Shown piece after piece: positions 1 to 10,470 of a stretch of 64,000 nt of DNA. Origin of the DNA: Streptomyces sp. HUAS MG91 (GTDB lineage Bacteria; Actinomycetota; Actinomycetes; Streptomycetales; Streptomycetaceae); the NCBI RefSeq assembly GCF_040529335.1, contig NZ_CP159534.1, positions 6,510,001 through 6,574,000 on the forward strand, in the 5' to 3' direction. The notes under the pieces were generated by a model. That model saw nothing but the letters and a program-made list of their open reading frames with translations, was not told the origin of the DNA and made no database searches. Each line of letters opens with the position of its first letter. The first letter of the stretch is position 1. Both the position numbers and the translations under genes were made by a program.

Positions 1-185
1 ATCTGCACCTCGCGGGCGAGCGCCGACGAGGTGGTGGGGCCCAGCCGCTCCAGCCGGGACAGCGCGGTGCGCTGCGGCATGGTCAGCCCGCTCTCCACGG
101 GCGTCTGCCGCACGCGCCGCACCAGCGTGCTGAAGCTGGCGAGCAGGGCTGCGGCGACCGCCTCGGGGTCCGGCTCTTGGTTCAT
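1..185 (-). CDS. MarR-family transcriptional regulator, N-terminal part (cut by window edge)
   Basis: Only the first 61 or so codons are inside the window. The ATG at 185 opens MNQEPDPEAVAAALLASFS and runs into a helical segment followed by LTMPQRTALSRLERLG, the usual start of the winged-helix region in MarR proteins (the stretch where helix 1 gives way to the first DNA-binding helices). The rest of the HTH lies outside the window. The gene is divergent from aconitase, and an inverted repeat lies only 18 bases upstream of its start, which suggests autoregulation. MarR proteins usually sense phenolics, oxidants or drugs and often control an adjacent efflux gene; no such gene is visible here, so the ligand is unknown. 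Confidence 0.7.
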   Translation of the reverse strand, partial: MNQEPDPEAVAAALLASFSTLVRRVRQTPVESGLTMPQRTALSRLERLGPTTSSALAREVQ

Positions 186-202
186 ACACTAAGGCTAGTT
201 GA

Positions 203-215
203 TAAGGCTGCCTTA
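203..215. promoter_or_regulatory. Candidate MarR operator (perfect inverted repeat)
   Basis: TAAGGC-T-GCCTTA is a perfect 6-1-6 inverted repeat. A third half-site (TAAGGCT, 190-196) lies 13 bases away in direct orientation. The repeats sit just upstream of the MarR-type start codon at 185, where an autoregulatory operator is expected. The function is inferred from position and symmetry only. Confidence 0.45.
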
Positions 216-356
216 GTAAATCCGCAGAGGTCGGGACGTCCAGCACTGGTGGACCTCTGGAGCCCGTACGACGATGGAAGTGTCCTGGGTGGGTACGCGC
301 AGCGGTGAGCACCGCGCGGCACCGCTTGAAGGCACCGGCGGGTGATGTATTAGAGT

Positions 357-374
357 TATCTCGACATCGAGATA
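357..374. promoter_or_regulatory. 18-bp perfect palindrome upstream of aconitase
   Basis: TATCTCGA-CA-TCGAGATA is perfectly symmetric and lies about 140 bases before the aconitase start. Its AT content is unusual for this genome and it looks like a dimeric-repressor operator. I do not recognise the regulator; an AcnR-like TetR protein or a MarR/GntR protein would be candidates by analogy with aconitase control in other actinobacteria. Confidence 0.45.
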
Positions 375-429
375 TCTGCCGAGGCGCACGCAGCCCCGCG
401 CCGCTGTCGAGTCCGACGGTAAGGGTTAC

Positions 430-3229
<2,800 letters not shown>

Positions 3230-3248
3230 GCGGCAGGCAGCAGTAGGT

Positions 3249-3284
3249 GGGGCCGCGTCCCGGGGTTGCCCGGGGCGCGGCCCC
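3249..3284 (+). terminator. Rho-independent-type terminator after aconitase
   Basis: A 16-base arm beginning GGGGCCGCGTCCCGGG pairs with CCCGGGGCGCGGCCCC across a 4-base loop, with a single G-T wobble. It lies 20 bases after the stop and has no U-tract, as is usual in Streptomyces. It also separates aconitase from the convergent small membrane gene. Confidence 0.8.
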
Positions 3285-3301
3285 TCGCATGCTCGACGCG
3301 A

Positions 3302-3496
3302 TCACGGATGCCGCTTACTGCTCCTGATCGAGTACCGCAGGCACAGCACGATGCCCGGGAGCGCGGCCAGGGCGCTGAAGAGCCCCGTCCTCCATTGACC
3401 GAGCACGAGGGCGGTGACGATGAGGAGTGCCATGAGCAGCACGTACAGCAGGAAGAACAGCCTCAGTCCCTGACTCGGATTCCACTCGCCGGCCAT
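3302..3496 (-). CDS. Small two-helix membrane protein, candidate immunity protein for the RHS protein
   Basis: A 64-residue protein of unknown family. It has two hydrophobic segments (about residues 11-33, rich in Leu/Val/Met, and 37-55) and a basic tail ending SIRSSKRHP, so it should span the membrane twice. It starts 12 bases after the stop of the RHS gene on the same strand, so the two are very likely co-transcribed. In polymorphic-toxin loci the gene immediately after the toxin tip usually encodes its immunity protein. The RHS tip here is a glycine-rich hydrophobic peptide, and a small integral membrane protein is a sensible antidote to a membrane-active toxin. The role is inferred; the reading frame itself is plausible but short. 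Confidence 0.6.
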   Translation of the reverse strand: MAGEWNPSQGLRLFFLLYVLLMALLIVTALVLGQWRTGLFSALAALPGIVLCLRYSIRSSKRHP

Positions 3497-3508
3497 GTGT
3501 CTCCTTGC

Positions 3509-6500
3509 TCAGTTCCTCAGGGTGATGACGGTGATGGTGGTGCCGATGACGCCCACGGCTCCTCCGATGGCGGAACCGACGGCGGCGCCCGCTCCACAGC
3601 CGGGAAGCGTGGCGACGAAGAATCCGACGCCGCAGCCGATTCCCGAGCCCACGGCCGCGGTGGAGCCGCCGCCCGCGGCGATCGTCCCTATATCCTTGGC
3701 GAAGTCGTCGATCCCGTAAAGGCCCGTGGGGTCGATGCGGTTGACGGGGTCGCCCTCTGCGTAGAGGTAGGGGTTCTTCTCCTGCCCGGACGGGTCGTTC
3801 TGGGTGAAGCGGCCGGTGCGGGTGTCGTAGTAGCGGGCGCCCATGTGGTACAGGTCCGTCGGGTCCTGGTACGTACCCGCGAAGCGGTAGGGCTGGCTGA
3901 CGCCCGTGTTCTCGGTCGGGGTCGTGACGCCACGGGGGCTGTAGCGGTACGAGGCCACCTTCGTGCCCGATCCGTCGGCGAGAGCGACGGTGGAGCCGAG
4001 GGCGTCGGTGAGGTAGTAGTAGCTCTTCCCGCTGCGGGTCATGGAGTTCAAGGTGCCCTGCGGGCTGCGGATGAATCCCGTGTCCACACCGGCGGTCGTC
4101 GACGCCGACAGGCCTACCGGCCCGTTGTGGAAGACGGTCTCGCCGAGCTTGACGCGCTCGCTGCTGTCCGTGGACGCGTACTGACCGGCCCGCGCGGTGC
4201 CGTTCGTGGTGATCGAGGACAGTTGCGAGAAGTCGGTGTACGTCTCGGCGGTGCGGGCGGTCTCACTGGCACCGGCCGTCTCGTTCCCGGCCTTGTCGTA
4301 CGACCAGCCGGTCGCCGAGCCGTTCTTCGTGATCAGCTGACTCGCGTCGTTGTACGTGTAGGTCGTGCCGCGGGGGCAGCCCTTGGTGGTGCCCTGGGAG
4401 GTGAGGTTGCCGGCGGCGTCGTAGCAGTACTGCCAGGTCTCCACCGACGTCGAGCCCTTGGTCTCGGCGGCGTAGGAGAAGCGCCCGGCGTCGTTGTACT
4501 CGAAGCTGCGCTTCGTGCCCGCGACCGTGTCCGTCGTGGTGCGGATCTTGGTGCCGTCGGTGTTCGAGGCGCCGTAGCTGTAGGTGTAGGAGAGGTCGAT
4601 CAGAGTGCCCTTGGGGGAGGTGACCTTGATCTGCTTGGGCCGGTCGGAGTTGTCCGGCGTGACCGTGCGAACCGTCCCGCCCGGGTAGGTGGTGGTCTTC
4701 AGTACGTCGTTGTTCGTGTACGTGTACGTGGTGTCCTTGCCGTCCGGCGCGGTCAGCGTCGTCATCCGGTTGGCGTCGTCGTACTGGTAGGCGGTGGTGC
4801 CCTGGGGATCGCGGTAGGTCTCGACGTTGCCGTCGGCGGTGTAGGTCAACTCGGTCTGCGAGCCGTCCTGGAGGGTGCGGATGGTCTCGCGGGACAGCGG
4901 GTCGAACTGATAGGTCTGCGTTCCGGTGCCGTCGACCCGCTGGGTCAGATTGCCGTCGCCGTCGTAGGTGTACGTGACCGTGGCGGTGGGGCCGGTGACC
5001 TTGGTGGTGCGGTCGCGGTCGTCGTAGGTGTAGGTCAGCTTCACGCCGCGGCCGTCGGTGACGGTGTCCGGGCGGCCCTTGTCGTCGTACGTGTACGTCG
5101 TGGCGCCCTGCGGCGAGGGCGGGGTGACCTTGGTCAGATTGCCCTTGTCGTCGTAGGTGAAGCTGGTCTTCTTGTCCCGCTCGTCCTCGACCGAGCACGT
5201 CTGGCCCTCGAAGCCGCCGCAGGTCGGGGTCGCCTTGTTGTACACGTAGTCGCGGGTGCCGCCGCCGTCGCCGGACACGGCGACTGAGGTGGTGTTGCCG
5301 ACCGTGTCGTACTTGTAGGTCGACTTCACATTGTCGGGTGTCGTCATCGTCCCTGGCAGGTCCGATCCGGCGATGGTCTGGTATCCGCTCATCGACGCGG
5401 TGGCGCCGGTGGGCAGCTTGGCGCTGGTGGGGTTGTTGCGGCCGTCCCAGCCGTACGTGGTCTCGTTGCCGCCGCTGCCGTCGCTGCCGGTGCCCATGGC
5501 GTCGGTGGCGGTCTTCACGTTGTGGTTGTCGTCGTAGGTGTCCGAGCGGTGGTGGCCGAGCGGGTCGGTCACCTTGGAGACCTCGCCGTCGCTGTCGTGC
5601 TCGTACTTCGTCGCGTCTCCGAGCGGGTCGGTGACCGTCGTCGTCCCGGCTCCGTTCGCGTCCGTGTTGGAGTACGCGTACGTGTACGTGGGGCCGGTGG
5701 TGGCGTCGGCGCTGGTGGCGCGGAGCATGCTCGTGACCCGGTGAGCGACGTCGTAGGTGAACTTGGTGACGCGGTTCTCCGGGGTGATGATCTTCGTGAC
5801 GCGGTTGGAGCCGTCGTAGAAGAACTGGGTCTTCTTGCCCGTGGTGTCGGTGATGGCCCGCAGGTTGTCGTAGCCGTCGAGGTCGTAGCGGACGGTGCGC
5901 CCGGTGTTGTCGGTGGCGTCCCAGCGCAGTTTGTCGACCGTTTTCTTGATCTCGATCCAGCGGCCGGAACGGGTGTCGGTGACCTTGAATCCGCCGGAGG
6001 CGTTCTGGTCGACGGTGAAGACACCGTGATTCTTGTCGGTGACCTTCGTCAGCGTGCCGTTGCTGTTGTAGGTGTCCTTGGATCCGGACTTGCGGTCGGT
6101 CAGCGTCCAGGTGCCGTCGCTGTTCTTGGTGAGGTCCTTGGAGTACCCGGCCGGCGTCGTCCAGGCGGACCCGGACGAGGGCTTGGTGAAGGTGACGCTC
6201 GCGCCGGAGGTGTCGTAGACGGTGGCTTTGTCTCCTGAATCGACCAGCCAGCGCTCGTAGTTGAGCCACCAGCGCCGCGCCATGCGGCCGTACGAGGAGT
6301 CCATCGAGTTGTACGTCTGCGTGAGCTGGAGCTGGTTTCCCACGGCGGCCATGTCGAAGCTGGTCGAGGCCAGCATCAGATTGCCGGTCGAGTAGTTGAC
6401 CCGCGCCACCAGCGCGTCCGTGATCCGGAAATCGGAGATCCGGTGCCAGGGGATCGCGCCCTGGCCCTGAGGGATCGTCGTGGTCGTCGTCGCGGCGGCG

Positions 6501-6811
6501 ACCTGCCGGGCCGCCGCCGCGTCGGCCGGGGACTCGGCCTTCGCCTTGAATGCGGCCAGGAGCTTCGCGTCGGCGCCGCCGGGCGCCTGCGGTTCCCGGT
6601 TCTGCGGCGGCGTGGTCGTACCGACCTTGACGGGAGGGACCGCGTAGTGCGTGTCCCTGCCCCACGCCGACACCGGGCTGTCGGCCGCCGCCACCGAGGT
6701 GGTCGCCGGAAGCAGGGACAGGGTGACGGCACCGGTCGTGAGGACCCCGAACGCCGCCGATCTCAGCTTCTTCTGGGTACGCCGACGGCGCGCACTCCGG
6801 GTGCGTTGCAT
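3509..6811 (-). CDS. Secreted RHS/YD-repeat protein with glycine-rich C-terminal tip
   Basis: The 1100-residue protein begins MQRTRSARRRRTQKKLRSAA, an Arg-rich n-region, followed by a hydrophobic core and an Ala-rich cleavage site near residue 43, so it is exported. A DUF6531-like region (VNYSTGNLMLASTSFD) lies around residue 140. Many YD repeats (YDDKGNLTKV, YTYDGDGNLTQR and similar) follow through about residue 950. The RHS core (YRFAGTYQDP...GARYYDTRTGRFTQNDP...DPTGLYG) comes near 1000-1031. The last 69 or so residues, after DPTGL, are Gly/Ala-rich with GxxxG-like spacing and two cysteines. RHS shells encapsulate a C-terminal toxin; here the tip resembles a pore-forming, bacteriocin-like peptide rather than an enzyme. 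The start at 6811 is supported by GTGGGGGAAC upstream; upstream in-frame codons lack a signal peptide. The next gene may encode immunity. Confidence 0.9.
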   Translation of the reverse strand: MQRTRSARRRRTQKKLRSAAFGVLTTGAVTLSLLPATTSVAAADSPVSAWGRDTHYAVPPVKVGTTTPPQNREPQAPGGADAKLLAAFKAKAESPADAAAARQVAAATTTTTIPQGQGAIPWHRISDFRITDALVARVNYSTGNLMLASTSFDMAAVGNQLQLTQTYNSMDSSYGRMARRWWLNYERWLVDSGDKATVYDTSGASVTFTKPSSGSAWTTPAGYSKDLTKNSDGTWTLTDRKSGSKDTYNSNGTLTKVTDKNHGVFTVDQNASGGFKVTDTRSGRWIEIKKTVDKLRWDATDNTGRTVRYDLDGYDNLRAITDTTGKKTQFFYDGSNRVTKIITPENRVTKFTYDVAHRVTSMLRATSADATTGPTYTYAYSNTDANGAGTTTVTDPLGDATKYEHDSDGEVSKVTDPLGHHRSDTYDDNHNVKTATDAMGTGSDGSGGNETTYGWDGRNNPTSAKLPTGATASMSGYQTIAGSDLPGTMTTPDNVKSTYKYDTVGNTTSVAVSGDGGGTRDYVYNKATPTCGGFEGQTCSVEDERDKKTSFTYDDKGNLTKVTPPSPQGATTYTYDDKGRPDTVTDGRGVKLTYTYDDRDRTTKVTGPTATVTYTYDGDGNLTQRVDGTGTQTYQFDPLSRETIRTLQDGSQTELTYTADGNVETYRDPQGTTAYQYDDANRMTTLTAPDGKDTTYTYTNNDVLKTTTYPGGTVRTVTPDNSDRPKQIKVTSPKGTLIDLSYTYSYGASNTDGTKIRTTTDTVAGTKRSFEYNDAGRFSYAAETKGSTSVETWQYCYDAAGNLTSQGTTKGCPRGTTYTYNDASQLITKNGSATGWSYDKAGNETAGASETARTAETYTDFSQLSSITTNGTARAGQYASTDSSERVKLGETVFHNGPVGLSASTTAGVDTGFIRSPQGTLNSMTRSGKSYYYLTDALGSTVALADGSGTKVASYRYSPRGVTTPTENTGVSQPYRFAGTYQDPTDLYHMGARYYDTRTGRFTQNDPSGQEKNPYLYAEGDPVNRIDPTGLYGIDDFAKDIGTIAAGGGSTAAVGSGIGCGVGFFVATLPGCGAGAAVGSAIGGAVGVIGTTITVITLRN

Positions 6812-7369
6812 AAAGGTTCCCCCACAGGAAGACAAGCCTCGCAGACCCCAATGGTCACGAGGAGCACACAAGCTGACACGGAAACCACACAGGCTGGCCG
6901 CCATGCCCCCGAATACAGGACACACACGGACGAGAACAAGCCCCTCCGCATCAGGGGGCAATCGCCATTGATGTCCCCTTTTGATCGCGTTGAGCAACAG
7001 TTTCCATAGGGCAACCTGGAAAAGTGGCTGCAAAATGTGGCTGGAAATACTCAACTCATCGACTGGATGGGCGAAAAGAGCCGAGGTGGCGTTCAGATCG
7101 CGTCAGGTCCAGACCGGGGTTATAGGCGCTTTGTCCGTAATGGTGTCCTGCTGTGTCTTGAAGTGCCCTACTTAGGGTGATGGGGAAAGTTGACTCCCTG
7201 ATCGGGTACGCGCGTAGAACGTGCTGGCCGGATCGCGCCCCGACGCGCACACTGACTCCGCCCCACCACCTGTTCACCTGCCCCCACGCAGGTCCCAGCC
7301 GTGCGTGCCCCACCTCGCCAGGCCCTCGCCCCTGCCGCCCTTGTCGCGGCGCTGAACGCAGGAGTACCT
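6812..7369. other. Intergenic region upstream of the RHS gene
   Basis: I see no convincing gene in this stretch. It is somewhat less GC-rich than its surroundings between about 6850 and 7180. It should hold the promoter for the RHS gene (minus strand) and whatever drives the small plus-strand membrane reading frame at 7370. Short frames on both strands lack ribosome sites and GC-rich third positions. Confidence 0.4.
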
Positions 7370-7828
7370 GTGCACGCCGATATCACCACGCTCAGCAGCG
7401 GTCGCGCGACGCGCGTCAGTGGCCGGTTGCTCTGCGCGAGTCTGGGTGCGGCCATGACGGCCTCGGCGCTCGATCTGACCCTCTCCGCGCACCTGCCCGC
7501 TTGGTGGCCGGTGCTCTGGACGGTTCTCTGGTGCGCCGTCCCGGTCGCGGCGGCGGCCTGGGCCGTCGCCCGCTACCGGGAGAAGTGGTCAGACGCAGTC
7601 GCAGCCCGACGCATAGAGCAGCAGGAAGGCGGCCGTGCAGGTGGTCGCCATGAAGAGGGTCGTGGTGAGGGCGGCGAGGATGCGGGGGCCGCGTTTTCTC
7701 GCCGGCTTCCGGTATCGGCGCCACGCGCCGTGCGCGAGGAGCAGGCAGAACACGCCGGCTCCGGCGAGTGTGCCGCGCGGGCTGAACGACCAGCTCAGGT
7801 AGGCGATTCCCGCCAGGACTGCAAGTAG
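7370..7828 (+). CDS. Possible small membrane protein; coding signal stops near 7588 without a stop codon
   Basis: From the GTG at 7370, with GCAGGAG placed correctly upstream, the frame encodes a short polar N-terminus followed by two hydrophobic stretches (around LLCASLGAAMTASALDLTL and WWPVLWTVLWCAVPVAAAAW). Third positions are GC-rich up to about 7586 and then lose that pattern exactly where the convergent gene at 7589-7927 begins. The frame stays open to 7828, but its last 80 residues (Gly/Arg/Glu-rich) look like antisense of the neighbour. Either the true stop has been lost by a point change or frameshift near 7587, or the tail is real but unconstrained. I do not recognise a family. Confidence 0.35.
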   Translation: MHADITTLSSGRATRVSGRLLCASLGAAMTASALDLTLSAHLPAWWPVLWTVLWCAVPVAAAAWAVARYREKWSDAVAARRIEQQEGGRAGGRHEEGRGEGGEDAGAAFSRRLPVSAPRAVREEQAEHAGSGECAARAERPAQVGDSRQDCK

Positions 7829-7927
7829 CGCGCAGGCGAGCGCGGTGAGCACCAGCTCGGCCACGGCTTCCCCCAAGGTGTCGGCCAGGAACTCACCGAG
7901 GCCCTTCCAGAATCCTTCTACGCGCAT
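7589..7927 (-). CDS. Hypothetical three-helix membrane protein
   Basis: This 112-residue protein starts MRVEGFWKGLGEFLADTLGE, an amphipathic N-terminus. Three hydrophobic segments follow: about residues 23-48, 54-67, and 83-106. A basic linker (RRYRKPARKRGP) lies between the second and third, and the protein ends GCDCV. Third positions are GC-rich in this frame. I do not recognise a family or predict a function. It converges with the uncertain frame at 7370 and lies downstream of the DinB gene on the same strand with a 34-base gap, so it could be the second gene of that unit. Confidence 0.55.
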   Translation of the reverse strand: MRVEGFWKGLGEFLADTLGEAVAELVLTALACALLAVLAGIAYLSWSFSPRGTLAGAGVFCLLLAHGAWRRYRKPARKRGPRILAALTTTLFMATTCTAAFLLLYASGCDCV

Positions 7928-7961
7928 GAACGTCCCCCATTCCCCCTGCAGCTCTCCGCCG

Positions 7962-8528
7962 CTACTGGCCCACCCGGCCGTCGATCCGTTCGCGCAGCAG
8001 GTCCGCGTGGCCGCTGTGCCTCGCGTACTCGTCGATGCGGTGGATCAGCAGCTCGCGGATCGCGACGTTGTCCCTGCCGACGCGCTCGCCCAGGTCGGTG
8101 AACCTGGCCAGCGCCGCGTCCGTCTCCGCCTGCTCGCGCTCCAGGTCGGCGTACGCGGCGTCGACCACGGCCTGCTCGGGGACGGCTCCGTGGAAGTCGG
8201 CGTCCTTGGGGCCGTAGAGCTTCGGCAGCGGCTCGTCGAGGGTCAGCCAGGTGCGCCAGTCCCGCTCCACCTCTGCCAGGTGCCGGATCAGGCCGAGCAG
8301 GGACATCGTCGACGGCGGGACCGACCGGGTGGCCAGCTGCTCGGGGTCCAGGCCCTCGCACTTCATGAGCAGGGTGATCCGGTAGCTCGTCAGGAAGTCG
8401 TGCAGCGTGGCCCGTTCGCCCTCGGGCGCGTTGTCGTTGTCGCGCGGGTCGTCGGCCGGGTCGGTCCACATGTCGGGGTGGACGGTGGCCTGTGTCCAGC
8501 GTTCGGGCTGCCCGTTCGTCTCGATCAT
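7962..8528 (-). CDS. DinB/DUF664 family protein
   Basis: This 188-residue protein belongs to the DinB superfamily, four-helix bundles that bind a metal through three His residues. In actinobacteria they include mycothiol- or bacillithiol-dependent S-transferases and maleylpyruvate isomerase relatives. Visible motifs are LLGLIRHLAEVERDW (first metal His and the DinB signature) near residue 80 and HRIDEYARHSGHADLLRERI near the C-terminus, which carries the HxxxHxGHxD arrangement. The start MIETNGQPERW at 8528 was chosen over longer alternatives because the extra N-terminus is low-complexity and absent from the family. The gene is divergent from the reductase at 8636, so the 107 bases between them hold both promoters. 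A thiol-dependent detoxification role is family inference. Confidence 0.85.
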   Translation of the reverse strand: MIETNGQPERWTQATVHPDMWTDPADDPRDNDNAPEGERATLHDFLTSYRITLLMKCEGLDPEQLATRSVPPSTMSLLGLIRHLAEVERDWRTWLTLDEPLPKLYGPKDADFHGAVPEQAVVDAAYADLEREQAETDAALARFTDLGERVGRDNVAIRELLIHRIDEYARHSGHADLLRERIDGRVGQ

Positions 8529-8635
8529 GCGGGCAGCATCGCACGGACGTGCGGCGCGGGGAGGTGCGATGAGTTGTCGGGTCCGGCAGAGTCTGAACGG
8601 GGCAGCCATCACTCCCGACGACAGGAGCATCACTC

Positions 8636-9289
8636 ATGGCCGAGCAATTGCTGCGCGTGCAGAACTTCAATGTGTCCGGTGACGGCTTCGGCGCGGGGGA
8701 GGGGCAGAGCCTGGAGCGGCCCTTCGGGCATGCCGATCCGGGGGCCATGTTCGCCTGGTGCGGGGCCACCGCGAGCTGGCCGATGCGGACCGACCCGGGC
8801 GGCAGCCGCGGCCTCGACGACTACCTGACCCGGGACTACCCGCGCAACATCGGCGCCGAGATCATGGGCCGCGGCAAGTTCGGCCCGCAGAAGGGCCCTT
8901 GGGAGGACCACGAGTGGCAGGGATGGTGGGAGGACGAGCCGCCCTTCCGGACGCCCGTCTTTGTGATGACCCACCACGCCCGGCCCTCGATCACGCTCTC
9001 CGACACCACGTTCCACTTCGTCGACGCCGACCCGGCGACCGTCCTCGCCCAGGCGCGCGAGGCGGCCCAGGGCAAGGACGTCCGGCTCGGCGGCGGCGCC
9101 ACGGTCATCCGCGAGTTCCTCGACGCCGACCTCGTCGACACCCTGCACGTGGCGGTCTCACCGGGCGTGAAGCTCGGCTCGGGATCGCGGCTGTGGGAGT
9201 CGCCGGACGAGCTGCGCGACCGGTTCCACCTCGACGTGGTGCCGAGTCCGGGCGGCAGCGTCGTCCATCACCTGTTCTGGCGCAAGTGA
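8636..9289 (+). CDS. Dihydrofolate reductase / RibD C-terminal domain family protein
   Basis: This 217-residue single-domain protein has the RibD_C (DHFR-like) fold, which binds NADPH. Visible family features are an N-terminal beta strand (LLRVQNFNVSGDGFGAGEGQ), PVFVMTHHARPSITLSD in the centre, the glycine-rich nucleotide loop VRLGGGATVIREFLDADLVD near residue 150, and a closing strand that includes HLFWRK. ACAGGAG lies 8 bases before the ATG. These proteins are common in Streptomyces outside riboflavin operons and their substrates are mostly unknown, so folate or flavin metabolism should not be assumed. It is transcribed alone and converges with the IF-1 gene, with 13 bases between stops. 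Confidence 0.86.
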   Translation: MAEQLLRVQNFNVSGDGFGAGEGQSLERPFGHADPGAMFAWCGATASWPMRTDPGGSRGLDDYLTRDYPRNIGAEIMGRGKFGPQKGPWEDHEWQGWWEDEPPFRTPVFVMTHHARPSITLSDTTFHFVDADPATVLAQAREAAQGKDVRLGGGATVIREFLDADLVDTLHVAVSPGVKLGSGSRLWESPDELRDRFHLDVVPSPGGSVVHHLFWRK

Positions 9290-9302
9290 GCGCCGGGGCA
9301 CG

Positions 9303-9527
9303 TCAGTTGCGGTACCGGTAGAGGATCCGGCCGCGCGTCAGGTCGTAGGGGCTCAGCTCCACGAGCACCCGGTCGAACGGCAGGATCTTGATGTAGTTCT
9401 TCCGGATCTTGCCGCTGATGTGCGCGAGCACCTTGTGCCCGTTGGTCAGCTCCACTTGGAAGCTGGCGTTGCGCAGGCACTCGGTGACGGTGCCCTCGAT
9501 CTCGATTCCAGGGTTTGTCTTCGGCAT
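9303..9527 (-). CDS. infA: Translation initiation factor IF-1 paralogue
   Basis: This 74-residue S1/OB-fold protein is close to canonical IF-1 in sequence: [40 protein letters not shown] and [17 protein letters not shown] cover the RNA-binding surface that occupies the ribosomal A site during initiation. The main infA of Streptomyces lies in the ribosomal-protein cluster, so this should be a second copy. Its start overlaps the stop of the upstream acetyltransferase by one base (TGATG), which implies translational coupling. That pairing is odd and suggests that the factor is made under the same condition as the acetyltransferase. No terminator is obvious; the gene converges with the reductase at 8636. 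Confidence 0.95.
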   Translation of the reverse strand: MPKTNPGIEIEGTVTECLRNASFQVELTNGHKVLAHISGKIRKNYIKILPFDRVLVELSPYDLTRGRILYRYRN

Positions 9528-10291
9528 CAGTGAAGTACTACCTCCAGGTTGGTTCCGACGCGTTCCGCGCCGATGTCGTCGAACAGTGCGGCGGCGGCCG
9601 TGTTGGCCGCGCCGATCTCGGCCGTGGCCGCCCGGACCCCCGACCGGTGCAGGTTGCCCAGTACGTCGGCCAGGAGCGCCCGCGCGATTCCGCGCCGCTG
9701 CCGGTCCTCCCGTACGGCGAGCAGGCCGATCCTGGGCTGCCGGGGCACCGGCGCCACCCGGATCAGGCCCACGTACCGGTCGCCCTCGGCGGCCACCGCG
9801 TACTTCGTCGGGTCGACCACGGTGGCGTCGTCCAGGCGCGGCAGCACCTCGGCCGGCATCTCCCGCCAGCCGAGCGTGGCCTCGACCTCGGCCCGGACCG
9901 TACGGTCCAGGTCGCGCAGGGGGTCCTTCTCCGCCGCGCCGAGAGGGAGGATCGTCACGCCCTCGGGCGGGCGTGCCGCGCCGAGGTTCGTCAGCTCCGG
10001 GTCGGTGGGCACGCGGTACACGTGCTCGCTGCGCGCGGGTCCGAATCCCGCCCGCTCCCAGCGGGACGCCAGCGCCAGGTCGGCCGCGTCGACCATCGTG
10101 TACAGCGGCCTCGGCAGCTCCGCCAGCATGGTGGCGGCGAGGCGATCGAACGCCGTGTCCTGCCAGGAGTCGATGCTCAGGAAGATCCGGCCGTCGTGCC
10201 TGCGCCAGGTCTCGCCCCGGCCGACCACCTGATCGTCCTCCAGCGCGTGCCAGTGCCCGTCGGCGACGCGCGCGATCTCTGTTGTGTCCAT
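9527..10291 (-). CDS. GNAT-family N-acetyltransferase
   Basis: This 254-residue protein has a GNAT domain in its C-terminal half. The acetyl-CoA pyrophosphate loop is visible in the segment beginning [20 protein letters not shown] (Q/RxxGxG/A pattern), preceded by the beta-4 strand YVGLIRVAP and followed by [20 protein letters not shown]. The N-terminal half resembles a degenerate second GNAT repeat ([20 protein letters not shown]). The substrate is unknown. The gene is coupled to a second IF-1 gene by a TGATG overlap and has a candidate 17-codon leader reading frame upstream. That combination hints at a translation-stress or ribosome-linked role, but this is inference. Confidence 0.9.
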   Translation of the reverse strand: MDTTEIARVADGHWHALEDDQVVGRGETWRRHDGRIFLSIDSWQDTAFDRLAATMLAELPRPLYTMVDAADLALASRWERAGFGPARSEHVYRVPTDPELTNLGAARPPEGVTILPLGAAEKDPLRDLDRTVRAEVEATLGWREMPAEVLPRLDDATVVDPTKYAVAAEGDRYVGLIRVAPVPRQPRIGLLAVREDRQRRGIARALLADVLGNLHRSGVRAATAEIGAANTAAAALFDDIGAERVGTNLEVVLH

Positions 10292-10342
10292 AGGTCTCTG
10301 CCTCTCGGAATCGCCCAGTACAGGCGCTCCCGGCGACCTATG

Positions 10343-10396
10343 TCAGCTGCCGGCCCGTGAGGAAGAGGAGAGCACCCACGTGCGTACTGCTGTCAT
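10343..10396 (-). CDS. Candidate leader peptide upstream of the acetyltransferase/IF-1 pair
   Basis: A 17-codon frame (MTAVRTWVLSSSSRAGS) begins 105 bases before the acetyltransferase. It is preceded by an exceptionally good ribosome site, GAGGAGGTGGG, which is stronger than that of the gene it precedes. Its four-serine stretch is encoded by a pyrimidine-rich run (CTCCTCTTCCTC) that is complementary to this Shine-Dalgarno sequence, so translation could switch an RNA fold. This resembles regulatory upstream frames of antibiotic- or amino-acid-responsive operons. There is no direct proof of expression, and no clear terminator hairpin follows. Confidence 0.35.
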   Translation of the reverse strand: MTAVRTWVLSSSSRAGS

Positions 10397-10470
10397 GGGT
10401 CCCACCTCCTCGGGCTGCATCACGGTTCGGGCCAGACTGTAAGCGCCGCGATGCCGTCCCGTCCACGTAA

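Noticed and set aside
3688..3933. Short minus-strand frame within the RHS core region
   Set aside because: An alternative frame of the RHS gene with Arg/Thr/Pro-rich sequence only.
3266..5287. 673-codon plus-strand frame opposite the RHS gene
   Set aside because: Val/Gly/Arg-rich low-complexity sequence mirrors the YD repeats on the other strand and has no recognisable family.
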